Shown here piece by piece: positions 7,698 through 14,202 of a DNA stretch of 23,810 bases; positions within the stretch are counted from its first letter, which is position 1; every line of letters starts with the position of its first letter. The notes beneath the pieces were generated by a model that saw only the letters and a list, made by a program, of their open reading frames with translations, was not told where the DNA came from and searched no databases. This DNA comes from RGIG3102 sp964649845. Its GTDB lineage: Bacteria > Bacillota > Clostridia > Oscillospirales > Ruminococcaceae. A program made the translations under genes and the position numbers. The stretch spans positions 1 through 23,810 of the forward strand of contig CAZYSS010000023.1 of assembly GCA_964649845.1 (NCBI GenBank). Direction: 5' to 3'.

Positions 7698-8213
7698 ATA
7701 AATTATAGTTTAGCATACTGGCATACGACAAACAGAAAGGGGTTCGGGGAATGTTTCCCCGAATAATAATCGCGAAGGCTGCGGAGAGCAAGCAGAGAGA
7801 CAGGGTCAGTCGAATTTATGAGGCTGGCAGGTGTCGATATGCTTGCGTAAATCGAGGTAAAATAACAGTGCGAAGGAACACAGTGAGTGAGGTTTGTAAT
7901 TTTGCCCGATTTGTAGCAGACGGAGCATTCCACACACTGTGCAGCGTTTGTGGGGCGCGGGGGAATCGCAACCCCCGCGGTTTTGGTTACTTTTGCCACC
8001 AAAAGTAACGCCAGCGCAGCGTTGTAAAAACTTTACAATTGTACAAGTGCAAAGCTTCTTCGACTCGCTGGCGTTCGTTCAGAATGACACGGGCTACTAA
8101 TAGTCGCCCTACACAATTGCATTGATGCACCAATATAATTGTTACCCGCTAACAATCGTAGCATCTGCTCCTACGCATTTATCGCATCGTATGTACAATA
8201 AACTATAATTTAT
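7698..8213. mobile_element. Non-coding repeat element with 15-bp inverted ends
   Basis: ATAAATTATAGTTTA (7698-7712) is repeated in perfect inverted orientation at 8199-8213, and CATACGA also recurs near both ends. Inside are stable hairpins: TTCGGGGAA/TTCCCCGAA (7743-7763), CGCGGGGG/CCCCCGCG (7956-7979), GTTACTTTTG/CAAAAGTAAC (7986-8009), and a GTAGGG-type hairpin at 8091-8112. The segment 8052-8089 (AAGCTTCTTCG...CAGAATGACA) resembles one arm of the element at 16480. A TTAATTG word flanks the element at 7687 and 8221, but the right copy is also part of a promoter palindrome. No convincing gene is inside. I read it as a composite of non-autonomous repeats. Confidence 0.5.
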
Positions 8214-8221
8214 CCCCTCAT

Positions 8222-8257
8222 TAATTGGTTGACTATACACCAATTATTGTGTAATAT
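8222..8257 (+). promoter_or_regulatory. Promoter and operator-like palindrome of the CDF gene
   Basis: TTGACT (8229-8234), 17-nt spacer, TAATAT (8252-8257). An 8-bp perfect inverted repeat TAATTGGT-9-ACCAATTA (8222-8246) spans the -35 box, a position suited to a repressor. No yybP-ykoY-like manganese riboswitch is apparent in the short leader. Confidence 0.5.
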
Positions 8258-8302
8258 GTAAATTAATGTAAAAATATAATGTAATGTTGGGGGAAAATTA
8301 CA

Positions 8303-9475
8303 ATGGTAAATGCACTTGCCAGAATTTTTATAAAAGACCACGAAAACATAAATAACCCTGATGTCCGCGGAGCATACGGTATGCTGTGCGGCTTGCTGGG
8401 TATAGTGCTGAATTTACTGCTTTTTGCAGGTAAATTCTTTGCAGGCACAATCAGCAAATCCGTTTCAATCACTGCAGATGCTTTCAACAACCTGTCTGAC
8501 GCAGGTTCATCTGTAATCACATTGCTCGGTTTCAAGCTGGCAGGCCAGAAACCTGACCCTGAACATCCGTTCGGTCACGGCAGAATGGAATACCTGTCCG
8601 GCCTTGTGGTTTCCATGGCTATTTTGCTTATGGGCTGGGAATTGGCCACATCTTCTGTGGATAAAATTCTCCATCCACAGGCTGTGGAATTCAGCGTACT
8701 GTCTGCTGCTATCCTGCTGGTATCCATTGTTACCAAGTTGTATATGGGCGCATACAACAAAGCGATAGGCGAAAAAATTGATTCCGCTGCCATGAAAGCA
8801 ACAGGTGCAGACAGCACCAGTGACAGTATCGCCACAGCAGTTGTTCTTGTTGCTGCGGTAGTCGGTCATTTTACAGACCTGATGATAGACGGCTGGTGCG
8901 GCCTGCTGGTGTCACTGTTTATTGTGCGCGCAGGTATCGAAGCTGCAAAGGACACAATTGCACCGCTGCTGGGCCAGAAACCTGACGAGGAACTGGTACA
9001 GCAAATATATTCAATTGTAATGGCAAATAGTGAAGTTGTGGGCGTACACGACCTGGTGGTACACGACTATGGTCCAGGACGCCTTATGATTACGCTCCAC
9101 GCAGAAGTTAGTGCAGATGGTGACATTCTTTACATACACGATGTAATCGACAATATTGAAGAAGAACTGAAAGAAAAACTTAACTGTGAAGCCACTATCC
9201 ATATGGACCCTGTGGTGGTAAACGATGAAAAGGTAACAGCTGTGCGCAATATGGTTGTGCAGAGAATGGCTGCACTTTTCAATGGCGAAGTATCTATCCA
9301 TGACTTCCGTATGGTGGAAGGACCTACCCACATAAATGTGATTTTTGATGCTGTGATTCCACATAAATACAGGTATACAGAATCACAGGTTGCAGAAATG
9401 GTAAAAGCAGATATATATTCTATATCTGATGCAAATTATCGTGCAGTAGTAAAAGTAGAATATTCCTACATATAA
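8303..9475 (+). CDS. Cation diffusion facilitator (CDF) efflux protein, probably manganese-type
   Basis: The 390-residue protein has the CDF layout of six membrane helices (roughly residues 20-220) and a cytoplasmic metal-regulatory C-terminus with His-rich stretches (V-H-D-L-V-V-H-D-Y-G). The loop H-P-F-G-H-G-R-M-E-Y is conserved in CDFs. The helix 2 site is N62-x3-D66 and the helix 5 site is D170-x3-D174. Zinc CDFs of the YiiP type have D-x3-D and H-x3-D, whereas MntE-type manganese exporters have N-x3-D and D-x3-D, so Mn(II) export by proton exchange is predicted. The C-terminal part is longer than in YiiP (about 300 aa in total), suggesting an extra domain. A GGGGGA ribosome site precedes ATG 8303. 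The gene is monocistronic between its own promoter and a strong terminator. Confidence 0.87.
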   Translation: MVNALARIFIKDHENINNPDVRGAYGMLCGLLGIVLNLLLFAGKFFAGTISKSVSITADAFNNLSDAGSSVITLLGFKLAGQKPDPEHPFGHGRMEYLSGLVVSMAILLMGWELATSSVDKILHPQAVEFSVLSAAILLVSIVTKLYMGAYNKAIGEKIDSAAMKATGADSTSDSIATAVVLVAAVVGHFTDLMIDGWCGLLVSLFIVRAGIEAAKDTIAPLLGQKPDEELVQQIYSIVMANSEVVGVHDLVVHDYGPGRLMITLHAEVSADGDILYIHDVIDNIEEELKEKLNCEATIHMDPVVVNDEKVTAVRNMVVQRMAALFNGEVSIHDFRMVEGPTHINVIFDAVIPHKYRYTESQVAEMVKADIYSISDANYRAVVKVEYSYI

Positions 9476-9512
9476 AAAATCAAGCATCTGTCTGTCAGAT
9501 GCTTGATTTTTT
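9474..9512. terminator. Bidirectional terminator between convergent genes
   Basis: A perfect 17-bp stem AAAAAATCAAGCATCTG / CAGATGCTTGATTTTTT around TCTGT. It overlaps the stop codon of the CDF gene and can also end the minus-strand gene at 9546. Confidence 0.93.
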
Positions 9513-9545
9513 CTTATACCCGGCACATATCGGCAAAATCTGTTG

Positions 9546-10853
9546 TTATTCAATTATAACCATATTAGGCCAGCGTTGCTCCATGAATTCGTCACCAAAA
9601 TGTTTATCGACCAATTCTTCTATGATGTTGTCCGGAGCTGGCGATGTCTGCCTGTCTGTATATCTTGTCATTGCTGCAGCTGTAAGCAGGCTGTTGCACA
9701 GCATAAGAACAATTATTATCCAGGTGATCACTTTTCCCCATAGTGCAGGCAATTTTTCTATCCGATTGCTCATAGGAGGATACAATATTCGGGTCCATAT
9801 CACACCTAGTATCCCCCAGAATACACAATACAATACATTTGTTCTTCCGCCTATGTTTAAAGGCATATTGCTGTAATCCCAGAAAACAGTTCCAAAAACC
9901 AGTTCTGTAAATACACTGCAAAAGTATTCATACACACCGCCTATAAAGAACCCGGCGATAAATGTTTTGATAATATTACCGGTTTTTCTGCCAGTAAACT
10001 TTCTCAGGGAAACTGTAAGCAAAACAGCACCTATTCCCCATACAACACTGAACTGACCGTACAGCAGGCTTGAACGGTTCATCCAGCCTGCACCTTTGTA
10101 ATTACAGTAAACTGTTTCGATCATAGCTCCGAGAAAAGATGAAACCAGAAATACCCAGATAAGTTTGTCAAAACATATGCCTCTGGCGAAAGTGTAATTT
10201 TTCTGTTTTACAACAGGCTCTTTGTTTATACCAGGATAAGATTTTTCCAATCTTTTCCATACGGCACTGATAATCCGAGATGCAAAATTTTGAGTTCGTT
10301 TTTTGTTTTTTTCATTTATATTTTCAATTCTGTAGCTTTTTCCTGTACGCATTATATAGATTGTAGCTGAAAAGTCTGCCAAAACAGAAATAATAAAAAT
10401 TATTGCAGATATTTTTATAAAAATGGCTGGCCGTATAATTACAATACTGAATATAATCGGATGTACGATAACATATATCAGTACACACACCGCTGCAAGA
10501 ATTGATAAAGATACCCATTGTATACTGTTGGACAGATGTTCTTCGTCTATATATTCGTACGCTTCAAATCTGCCTATGTTTTCTATAAAGAAATCAGTCA
10601 GGGTTTTTACAAGAGTAAGTGTAACCAATGCAACGATATATTGCAACAGATAGTTGTTTTCAAGCGTTGGCAAAATAATGGATAAAATAACGGCCAATAA
10701 GCCGTATGATATATTGAAAGGCAGATTGAGAAATCCCCTGTTTTCAAATTTTCTATTTTTGATAGAGTAATAACATACCTCAGAAATCCAGCCCAGCAAA
10801 GAATACAGCATCATATATATGGCTAAATTCCAGAATGAATAGTTTTGTATCAT
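9546..10853 (-). CDS. CmpB-like putative ABC-transporter type IV membrane protein, tandem-duplicated
   Basis: A 435-residue, multi-helix membrane protein resembling the 'putative ABC-transporter type IV' family (CmpB, PF06541). The domain occurs twice. The first copy begins near residue 16 with L-L-G-W-I-S-E-V-C-Y-Y, then N-R-G-F-L-N-L-P-F. The second begins near residue 232 with F-L-G-A-M-I-E-T-V-Y-C, then N-R-S-S-L-L-Y-G-Q-F. Both share L-G-x3-E-x2-Y, N-R-x2-L-x3-F and G-x2-A-V-x-L. A charged linker (about 180-225) separates them. The acidic membrane-embedded Glu in each copy is notable. No ATPase gene is nearby, so transport is unproven. GAGG precedes the ATG. It ends in the shared terminator at 9474-9512. 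Confidence 0.7.
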   Translation of the reverse strand: MIQNYSFWNLAIYMMLYSLLGWISEVCYYSIKNRKFENRGFLNLPFNISYGLLAVILSIILPTLENNYLLQYIVALVTLTLVKTLTDFFIENIGRFEAYEYIDEEHLSNSIQWVSLSILAAVCVLIYVIVHPIIFSIVIIRPAIFIKISAIIFIISVLADFSATIYIMRTGKSYRIENINEKNKKRTQNFASRIISAVWKRLEKSYPGINKEPVVKQKNYTFARGICFDKLIWVFLVSSFLGAMIETVYCNYKGAGWMNRSSLLYGQFSVVWGIGAVLLTVSLRKFTGRKTGNIIKTFIAGFFIGGVYEYFCSVFTELVFGTVFWDYSNMPLNIGGRTNVLYCVFWGILGVIWTRILYPPMSNRIEKLPALWGKVITWIIIVLMLCNSLLTAAAMTRYTDRQTSPAPDNIIEELVDKHFGDEFMEQRWPNMVIIE

Positions 10854-11238
10854 ATAAAAACCTCTTTTTGAATTTTGGCAGTGGCAATATACAGTATGCA
10901 GGGGAGAACAGACCTTTTATACGGCTATAATGCCTGCTTATAGAGTATATGATACATTCCCATATATGTTGAAAATGTGATTTTCACTTTTTTTACACTA
11001 TTAATCAGGTATATGCTGCTTTTATATTAACTGTGTTATTACTAACATCTTTGCCTGCCGCCTTTGAAAAGTACCATCGTTCTGGCATTATAAAACACCT
11101 TACACTTTAATTTCTCTTTAAAGCGTAAGGTGTTTTGTTTTAATCTGTGTTTACTCAAACTGTTTACTTTTACATTTCCTTTATGTAACTTTGCTGATTT
11201 ACCATATCATTATCATTTATATATTTATTTTAGTTTAT
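10854..11238. other. Spacer without a recognisable gene
   Basis: This AT-rich stretch lies between the start of the minus-strand membrane protein and the tRNA terminator. It contains a small palindrome TGAAAAT-GTG-ATTTTCA near 10970-10987, which could be an operator for the membrane-protein gene, and the hairpin at 11092-11136. I found no ORF with a ribosome site on either strand, and no riboswitch I could name. Confidence 0.5.
11092..11136. terminator. Terminator-like hairpin without an assigned gene
   Basis: AAAACACCTTAC-A-CTTTAA pairs with TTTAAAG-C-GTAAGGTGTTTT around a short loop, and TTTTGTTTT follows on the plus strand. No upstream plus-strand gene exists to be terminated, so it may end the minus-strand tRNA read-through or a small unannotated RNA. 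Confidence 0.55.
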
Positions 11239-11239
11239 A

Positions 11240-11290
11240 AAAAATAAAAAACCGAAAGATTTGGACTTCCAAACCTCTCGGTTATTTTTT
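11240..11290 (-). terminator. Terminator of the tRNA transcript
   Basis: On the minus strand AACCGAGAGGTTTGG-AAGT-CCAAATCTTTCGGTT (11250-11283) is followed by TTTTTATTTT. The stem has two mismatches. Between it and the tRNA there is a second small hairpin (TAACGGC/GCCGTTA, near 11309-11328). Confidence 0.75.
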
Positions 11291-11358
11291 TGCACTTAAA
11301 ACCATTCGGTAACGGCAAAACCGCCGTTAAAAAACACATAGTTCGTGTAAGTGCGTAT

Positions 11359-11435
11359 TGGTGGACCTTCACAGACTCGAACTGTGGACCGTCCGGTTAT
11401 GAGCCGGATGCTCTAACCAACTGAGCTAAAGGTCC
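11359..11435 (-). tRNA. tRNA with anticodon CAT, probably tRNA-Ile2 (lysidine type)
   Basis: The reverse complement folds as a 77-nt tRNA with encoded CCA. The acceptor stem is GGACCTT/AAGGTCC, the D-arm has AGCTCAGTTGGTTAGAGC, the anticodon stem CCGG/CCGG encloses CTCATAA, and the T-arm is CACAG-TTCGAGT-CTGTG. It is not the initiator, which starts CGCGGG. The acceptor contains C4-G69 and C5-G68, which TilS uses to identify tRNA-Ile2, and the body matches the Bacillus tRNA-Ile(CAT) more closely than elongator tRNA-Met. If so, C34 becomes lysidine and the tRNA reads AUA codons. Elongator Met cannot be fully excluded by eye. Confidence 0.9.
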
Positions 11436-11455
11436 TTACTAAATTATGCTTTAAC

Positions 11456-11484
11456 ATTATATAATAATTACCTTTTCTTGTCAA
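11456..11484 (-). promoter_or_regulatory. Consensus promoter of the tRNA gene
   Basis: Minus strand TTGACA (complement of 11479-11484), 17-nt spacer, TATAAT (complement of 11456-11461). Transcription should begin about a dozen bases before the mature 5' end at 11435. Confidence 0.9.
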
Positions 11485-11571
11485 CAAATTTTTTTGTTGT
11501 ATTATGTCAATTATTAAGAAAAAGGTATGGAAATTCTTAAGATTTTCTTAAGCTTCGCTTAAAGGTTTTAC

Positions 11572-11606
11572 CCACTACTTGACATTGCAAGGTAGTGGAT
11601 TATAAT
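11572..11606 (+). promoter_or_regulatory. padR operon promoter with overlapping palindromic operator
   Basis: TTGACA (11579-11584), 16-nt spacer, TATAAT (11601-11606). A near-perfect inverted repeat CCACTACTTG...CAAGGTAGTGG (11572-11598) covers the -35 box and spacer. This location and symmetry suit autorepression by the PadR dimer encoded just downstream. Confidence 0.75.
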
Positions 11607-11627
11607 GGCGGTGAAAGGGGGGCTTGT

Positions 11628-11957
11628 ATGAACACCCAGTTTAAAAAAGGCGTGCTGGAGCTGGTGGTGTTGCTGGCAATCAGTGAAAAAGACAAATACG
11701 GTTATCAGCTGGTCAGCGAGGTGGGCACTATGATGGATGTGAATGAAGGCACCATTTATCCCCTGCTTAAAAGGCTGGTGAATGACGGATATTGTGAAAC
11801 CTATCTTTCACAGTCGGCAGAAGGGCCTGCCAGAAAATATTATCGCATTACAGCCCCGGGTCAGACCTATCTCAAGGTGCTGGCAAAAGAATGGCTGAAT
11901 TTTACCCACACGGTAAACGGGTATATAAAGGAGAGTGGTATCAATGACCAGATTTGA
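11628..11957 (+). CDS. PadR family transcriptional regulator
   Basis: A 109-residue small PadR protein (subfamily 2). The winged helix contains G-V-L-E-L-V-V-L-L-A-I, Y-G-Y-Q-L-V, E-G-T-I-Y-P-L-L-K-R-L and G-P-A-R-K-Y-Y-R-I-T, followed by one dimerisation helix. PadR regulators of this type usually repress the adjacent DUF1700 membrane-protein operon. ATG 11628 is chosen over the upstream GTG (11595) because GAAAGGGGGG sits at the right distance, and the GTG lies in the operator ahead of the -10 box. The end overlaps the next gene by 14 nt, so the two are translationally coupled. Confidence 0.93.
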   Translation: MNTQFKKGVLELVVLLAISEKDKYGYQLVSEVGTMMDVNEGTIYPLLKRLVNDGYCETYLSQSAEGPARKYYRITAPGQTYLKVLAKEWLNFTHTVNGYIKESGINDQI

Positions 11958-12933
11958 ATTTGTAAACAGGCTTAACGGTAAACTGTATCTCCTGAGCGAA
12001 AGCGAAAGACGAGATATTATTGATGAATATGTGGGCCATATTGCACTGAAAATGCAGTCCGGCCAGACGGAGGCGGAAGCCATAAAGGATTTTGGAGATA
12101 TAGATGAACTGGCCCGGGAAATACTGGCCGCCTATCATATAGACAGCAGTAAGGTGTCTAACAAAACTCTGGACATATATGTAAAACAGACGGTGGATTA
12201 CATCAGCAACGCCGCAGAAAAACTGCTCACCTTTTCCACGGCACAGCTGGCGCGCATACTGGTGGAATTTGTCATACTGCTGGCTATTCTGTATGTGTTG
12301 CGCTTTCCTATAGGTTTTTGCGGAAATATTTTCTCATCCCTTTTCAGCTGGCTGCCGTACAGTATATACAGACTTATTCAGACAGTTGTAAATCTTTTTG
12401 CTAATCTGCTTACAGCAACGCTCAGCCTGCTGTTTATATATCAGTTTCTCAACAAAAGAATTATCAATGCTGATGTGGCAGATATACAGCCGGTATTACA
12501 GCCGGAAAAAGAAACACAGGAAGAAATACCTGTGGCTGATGCCATCAGAAACACCTCTGAAAAGGTGAAACGGACAGGTGAAAAGCTGAAAGACAAAACA
12601 ACACAGGCAGGCCGGTCTTTTAAAAACGCAGCAGGAAAAACCGGCTCTTATGTAAAAAAAGCTGCAGACTGGACAGGTGATTTTGTGATTAATCTTGCAA
12701 TTCTTTTAATCAGAATATTTCTTTTTATCTGCGTATGGGCACCAAGTGTTCTTATCACCATAGCAGGTATTGTATGCACTGTGCTGGCTGTGATTATCTA
12801 CGCCACAACAGGCATTGGTTTTATAGGCGTGTGTATAGCAGGTGTGGGCTGCTGTATTATCGGCGGTGCATTTACACTGTGGCTTACACAGGCACTTACA
12901 GGAGGTAAAACTGAAAATGGCCAGATTGTTTAA
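11944..12933 (+). CDS. DUF1700/HAAS-domain integral membrane protein
   Basis: A 329-residue protein. The N-terminal HAAS region (about residues 1-65: F-V-N-R-L-N-G-K-L, E-R-R-D-I-I-D-E-Y, G-x-T-E-A-E-A-I-K-D-F-G) is the DUF1700 signature. Membrane helices follow at about 95-120 and 138-165, and a hydrophobic C-terminal block at 245-320 holds two or three more. Between them (about 190-240) lies a Lys/Thr/Ala-rich amphipathic stretch (S-E-K-V-K-R-T-G-E-K-L-K-D-K-T) that looks like LEA or apolipoprotein repeats. These proteins are often encoded with PadR and DUF4097-type exported proteins and are thought to act at the envelope. AAAGGAGAG (11927-11935) supports ATG 11944. Confidence 0.8.
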   Translation: MTRFEFVNRLNGKLYLLSESERRDIIDEYVGHIALKMQSGQTEAEAIKDFGDIDELAREILAAYHIDSSKVSNKTLDIYVKQTVDYISNAAEKLLTFSTAQLARILVEFVILLAILYVLRFPIGFCGNIFSSLFSWLPYSIYRLIQTVVNLFANLLTATLSLLFIYQFLNKRIINADVADIQPVLQPEKETQEEIPVADAIRNTSEKVKRTGEKLKDKTTQAGRSFKNAAGKTGSYVKKAADWTGDFVINLAILLIRIFLFICVWAPSVLITIAGIVCTVLAVIIYATTGIGFIGVCIAGVGCCIIGGAFTLWLTQALTGGKTENGQIV

Positions 12934-13000
12934 AATTGCAGCGGTGGCAGCAGTTGTTGCCGCAATACTCCATATATTGAGAAAGGAAAATTACATATGA
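12917..13000 (+). CDS. 27-aa membrane micropeptide in the padR operon
   Basis: The ORF begins M-A-R-L-F-K-I-A-A-V, is hydrophobic for about 15 residues (A, V, I and L only) and ends with H-I-L-R-K-E-N-Y-I, a positively charged tail. A consensus AGGAGGT (12900-12906) is 10 nt upstream. The start lies inside the 3' end of the DUF1700 gene in another frame, and the stop overlaps the next start as ATGA. It would be a single-span peptide, or a leader used for translational coupling. It is unrecognised, and too short for ordinary gene callers. Confidence 0.6.
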   Translation: MARLFKIAAVAAVVAAILHILRKENYI

Positions 13001-13536
13001 AAAAACTGATGGCAGCCTTTCTTGCAGGGGCAATTCTCATAGGCGTAGGTGCAGGTGTTACTGCTCTGGAAATCAGCGAATGGGATGTGGTGGAACACCC
13101 GTATTACCTTGAAAAAGAACAGCTGAAAACCCACTGTATTGAAGAAGAATTTGATATGGACAATTTCAGCACAATAGAATGTTATGTTTCCCACGCTATG
13201 CGAGAATCCCTGCATTCCTATGACATTATAGAGATTATAGAAGATTCCACCTGTACAGATGTTACAAAAATAGAGGTGGATTACCGCGGTGAACAACCGG
13301 AGTCATATTGGTGGGACTATGGTACTGATGAAGTAACTGCTGACGACAGCGCAGACAATGAGAGGATAATGCAGTATATTATCCAGCCGGGGTATAACCG
13401 TTCACTGCGTGTGGTGAGAAAAATGGTGGAACAGATGTTTCAGGATAAAGTATTTTATGTAGACAATGCGTCCACACTTATTGAAAAGGTGAGAATATAC
13501 ACTGCAACACCGGAAAAATTTGATATTATACATTAA
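12997..13536 (+). CDS. Exported or membrane-anchored protein of the padR/DUF1700 operon
   Basis: A 179-residue protein. Residues 1-24 (M-K-K-L-M-A-A-F-L-A-G-A, then I-L-I-G-V-G-A-G-V) form a signal peptide or anchor. The remainder is acidic (E-E-E-F-D-M-D, D-S-A-D-N-E) and probably beta-rich. No lipobox Cys is present. The position suggests the DUF4097-type exported partner usual in these operons, but I see no clear DUF4097 repeat pattern, so the family is not assigned. AGAAAGGAAAAT precedes the ATG. It is followed by a terminator. Confidence 0.65.
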   Translation: MKKLMAAFLAGAILIGVGAGVTALEISEWDVVEHPYYLEKEQLKTHCIEEEFDMDNFSTIECYVSHAMRESLHSYDIIEIIEDSTCTDVTKIEVDYRGEQPESYWWDYGTDEVTADDSADNERIMQYIIQPGYNRSLRVVRKMVEQMFQDKVFYVDNASTLIEKVRIYTATPEKFDIIH

Positions 13537-13541
13537 TAAAA

Positions 13542-13568
13542 CAGGCACAGCTCACTATGCTGTGCCTG
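13542..13568 (+). terminator. Hairpin ending the padR operon
   Basis: CAGGCACAGC-TCACTAT-GCTGTGCCTG followed by only CATTTTAT, so the T-tract is weak. The 10-bp stem is identical to that of the terminator at 15968. Confidence 0.7.
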
Positions 13569-13587
13569 CATTTTATAAGCGGCAATA

Positions 13588-13728
13588 TTACTCTTTTTCA
13601 AACAAAACAAGATTATCTTCGCAGTCTATGTACATTTCCTCCATCTTTTGCTGCACCTGCTGCAGCTGGTCAATAACTTTAGTTAGTTCCCTGAACAGCG
13701 TAAAATACATTTCCTTGTAATCCGGCAT
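13588..13728 (-). CDS. 46-aa helical protein divergent from an XRE regulator
   Basis: On the minus strand, ATG at 13726-13728 opens a 46-codon ORF starting M-P-D-Y-K-E-M-Y-F-T-L-F-R-E, then a Gln/Glu/Lys-rich helix (V-I-D-Q-L-Q-Q-V-Q-Q-K-M-E-E-M-Y) with coiled-coil character, ending F-E-K-E. A GAGAGTGA ribosome site is upstream. Short proteins beginning M-x-D-Y-K-E-M-Y beside XRE regulators are common in Clostridia genomes, from general memory. Function is unknown; a partner of the neighbouring regulator is an inference. Confidence 0.65.
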   Translation of the reverse strand: MPDYKEMYFTLFRELTKVIDQLQQVQQKMEEMYIDCEDNLVLFEKE

Positions 13729-13762
13729 AAAATCACTCTCTTTCTGTAACAATTATATATTG

Positions 13763-13808
13763 TTTGCTAGCCATAAGCAAGCAATATTTTGCTAATTTTC
13801 AGTTAGCA
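13763..13808. promoter_or_regulatory. TTGCTA/TTAGCA half-sites between divergent genes
   Basis: TTTGCTAGC (13764-13771) and an inverted repeat TGCTAA-7-TTAGCA (13790-13808) share the same half-site. They lie between the 46-aa gene and the XRE gene, so the XRE protein may bind here and control both. Confidence 0.5.
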
Positions 13809-13831
13809 TTATTGCAGAAGGTGGTGTGATA

Positions 13832-14059
13832 ATGTATAACGAAAAATACTACAGAATAATTGGCAGAAACGTGGCATATTATCGTAAAAAGAAAAATCTT
13901 ACACAGGAAGGTCTGGCACTGAAAGCCAATATTTCCCGTACACACATCAGTCATATAGAGGCAGAAAATGTGATGAAATCCCCGTCACTGGATATTTTGT
14001 TCCGCATCTGCGAAATACTGGAGATAGAACCATATCAGTTGTTTATAGAGAATGATTAG
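13832..14059 (+). CDS. XRE-family helix-turn-helix regulator
   Basis: A 75-residue protein that is essentially one HTH_3 domain: N-V-A-Y-Y-R-K-K-K-N-L-T-Q-E-G-L-A-L-K-A, then the recognition helix R-T-H-I-S-H-I-E, then S-L-D-I-L-F-R-I-C-E-I-L-E-I-E-P. Such single-domain proteins bind DNA as dimers; no ligand domain is attached. ATG 13832 is preferred to GTG 13826 because AAGGTGG at 13819-13825 leaves a workable gap only for the ATG. The gene ends in its own strong terminator. Confidence 0.9.
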   Translation: MYNEKYYRIIGRNVAYYRKKKNLTQEGLALKANISRTHISHIEAENVMKSPSLDILFRICEILEIEPYQLFIEND

Positions 14060-14083
14060 AACGGCATATGCCGTTCTTTTTTT
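14058..14083 (+). terminator. Terminator of the XRE gene
   Basis: The 20-bp perfect palindrome AGAACGGCATATGCCGTTCT is followed by TTTTTT and overlaps the TAG stop codon. Confidence 0.9.
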
Positions 14084-14130
14084 ATTTTCAATATATAATA
14101 GCGAACTTACGGCCAGTGTTTGACAATTCC

Positions 14131-14159
14131 TTGACAATCTGCTGTATATGGGGTAACAT
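14131..14159 (+). promoter_or_regulatory. Promoter of the amidohydrolase-like gene
   Basis: TTGACA (14131-14136), 17-nt spacer, TAACAT (14154-14159). A second TTGACAAT lies 11 nt upstream (14120), giving a direct repeat across the -35 region that could reflect tandem promoters or a binding site. Confidence 0.6.
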
Positions 14160-14202
14160 ATATATACAAATTGAAACGTATGAATAAAGAAAGGAAATGA
14201 CT

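Noticed and set aside
7751..8008. 85-codon open frame on plus within the spacer after fba
   Set aside because: It runs through strong hairpins of the repeat element, has no ribosome site and has a composition unlike neighbouring genes.
7687..8227. TTAATTG flanking words as a target-site duplication
   Set aside because: The copies are at different distances from the inverted ends and the right copy belongs to the promoter palindrome, so coincidence is likely.
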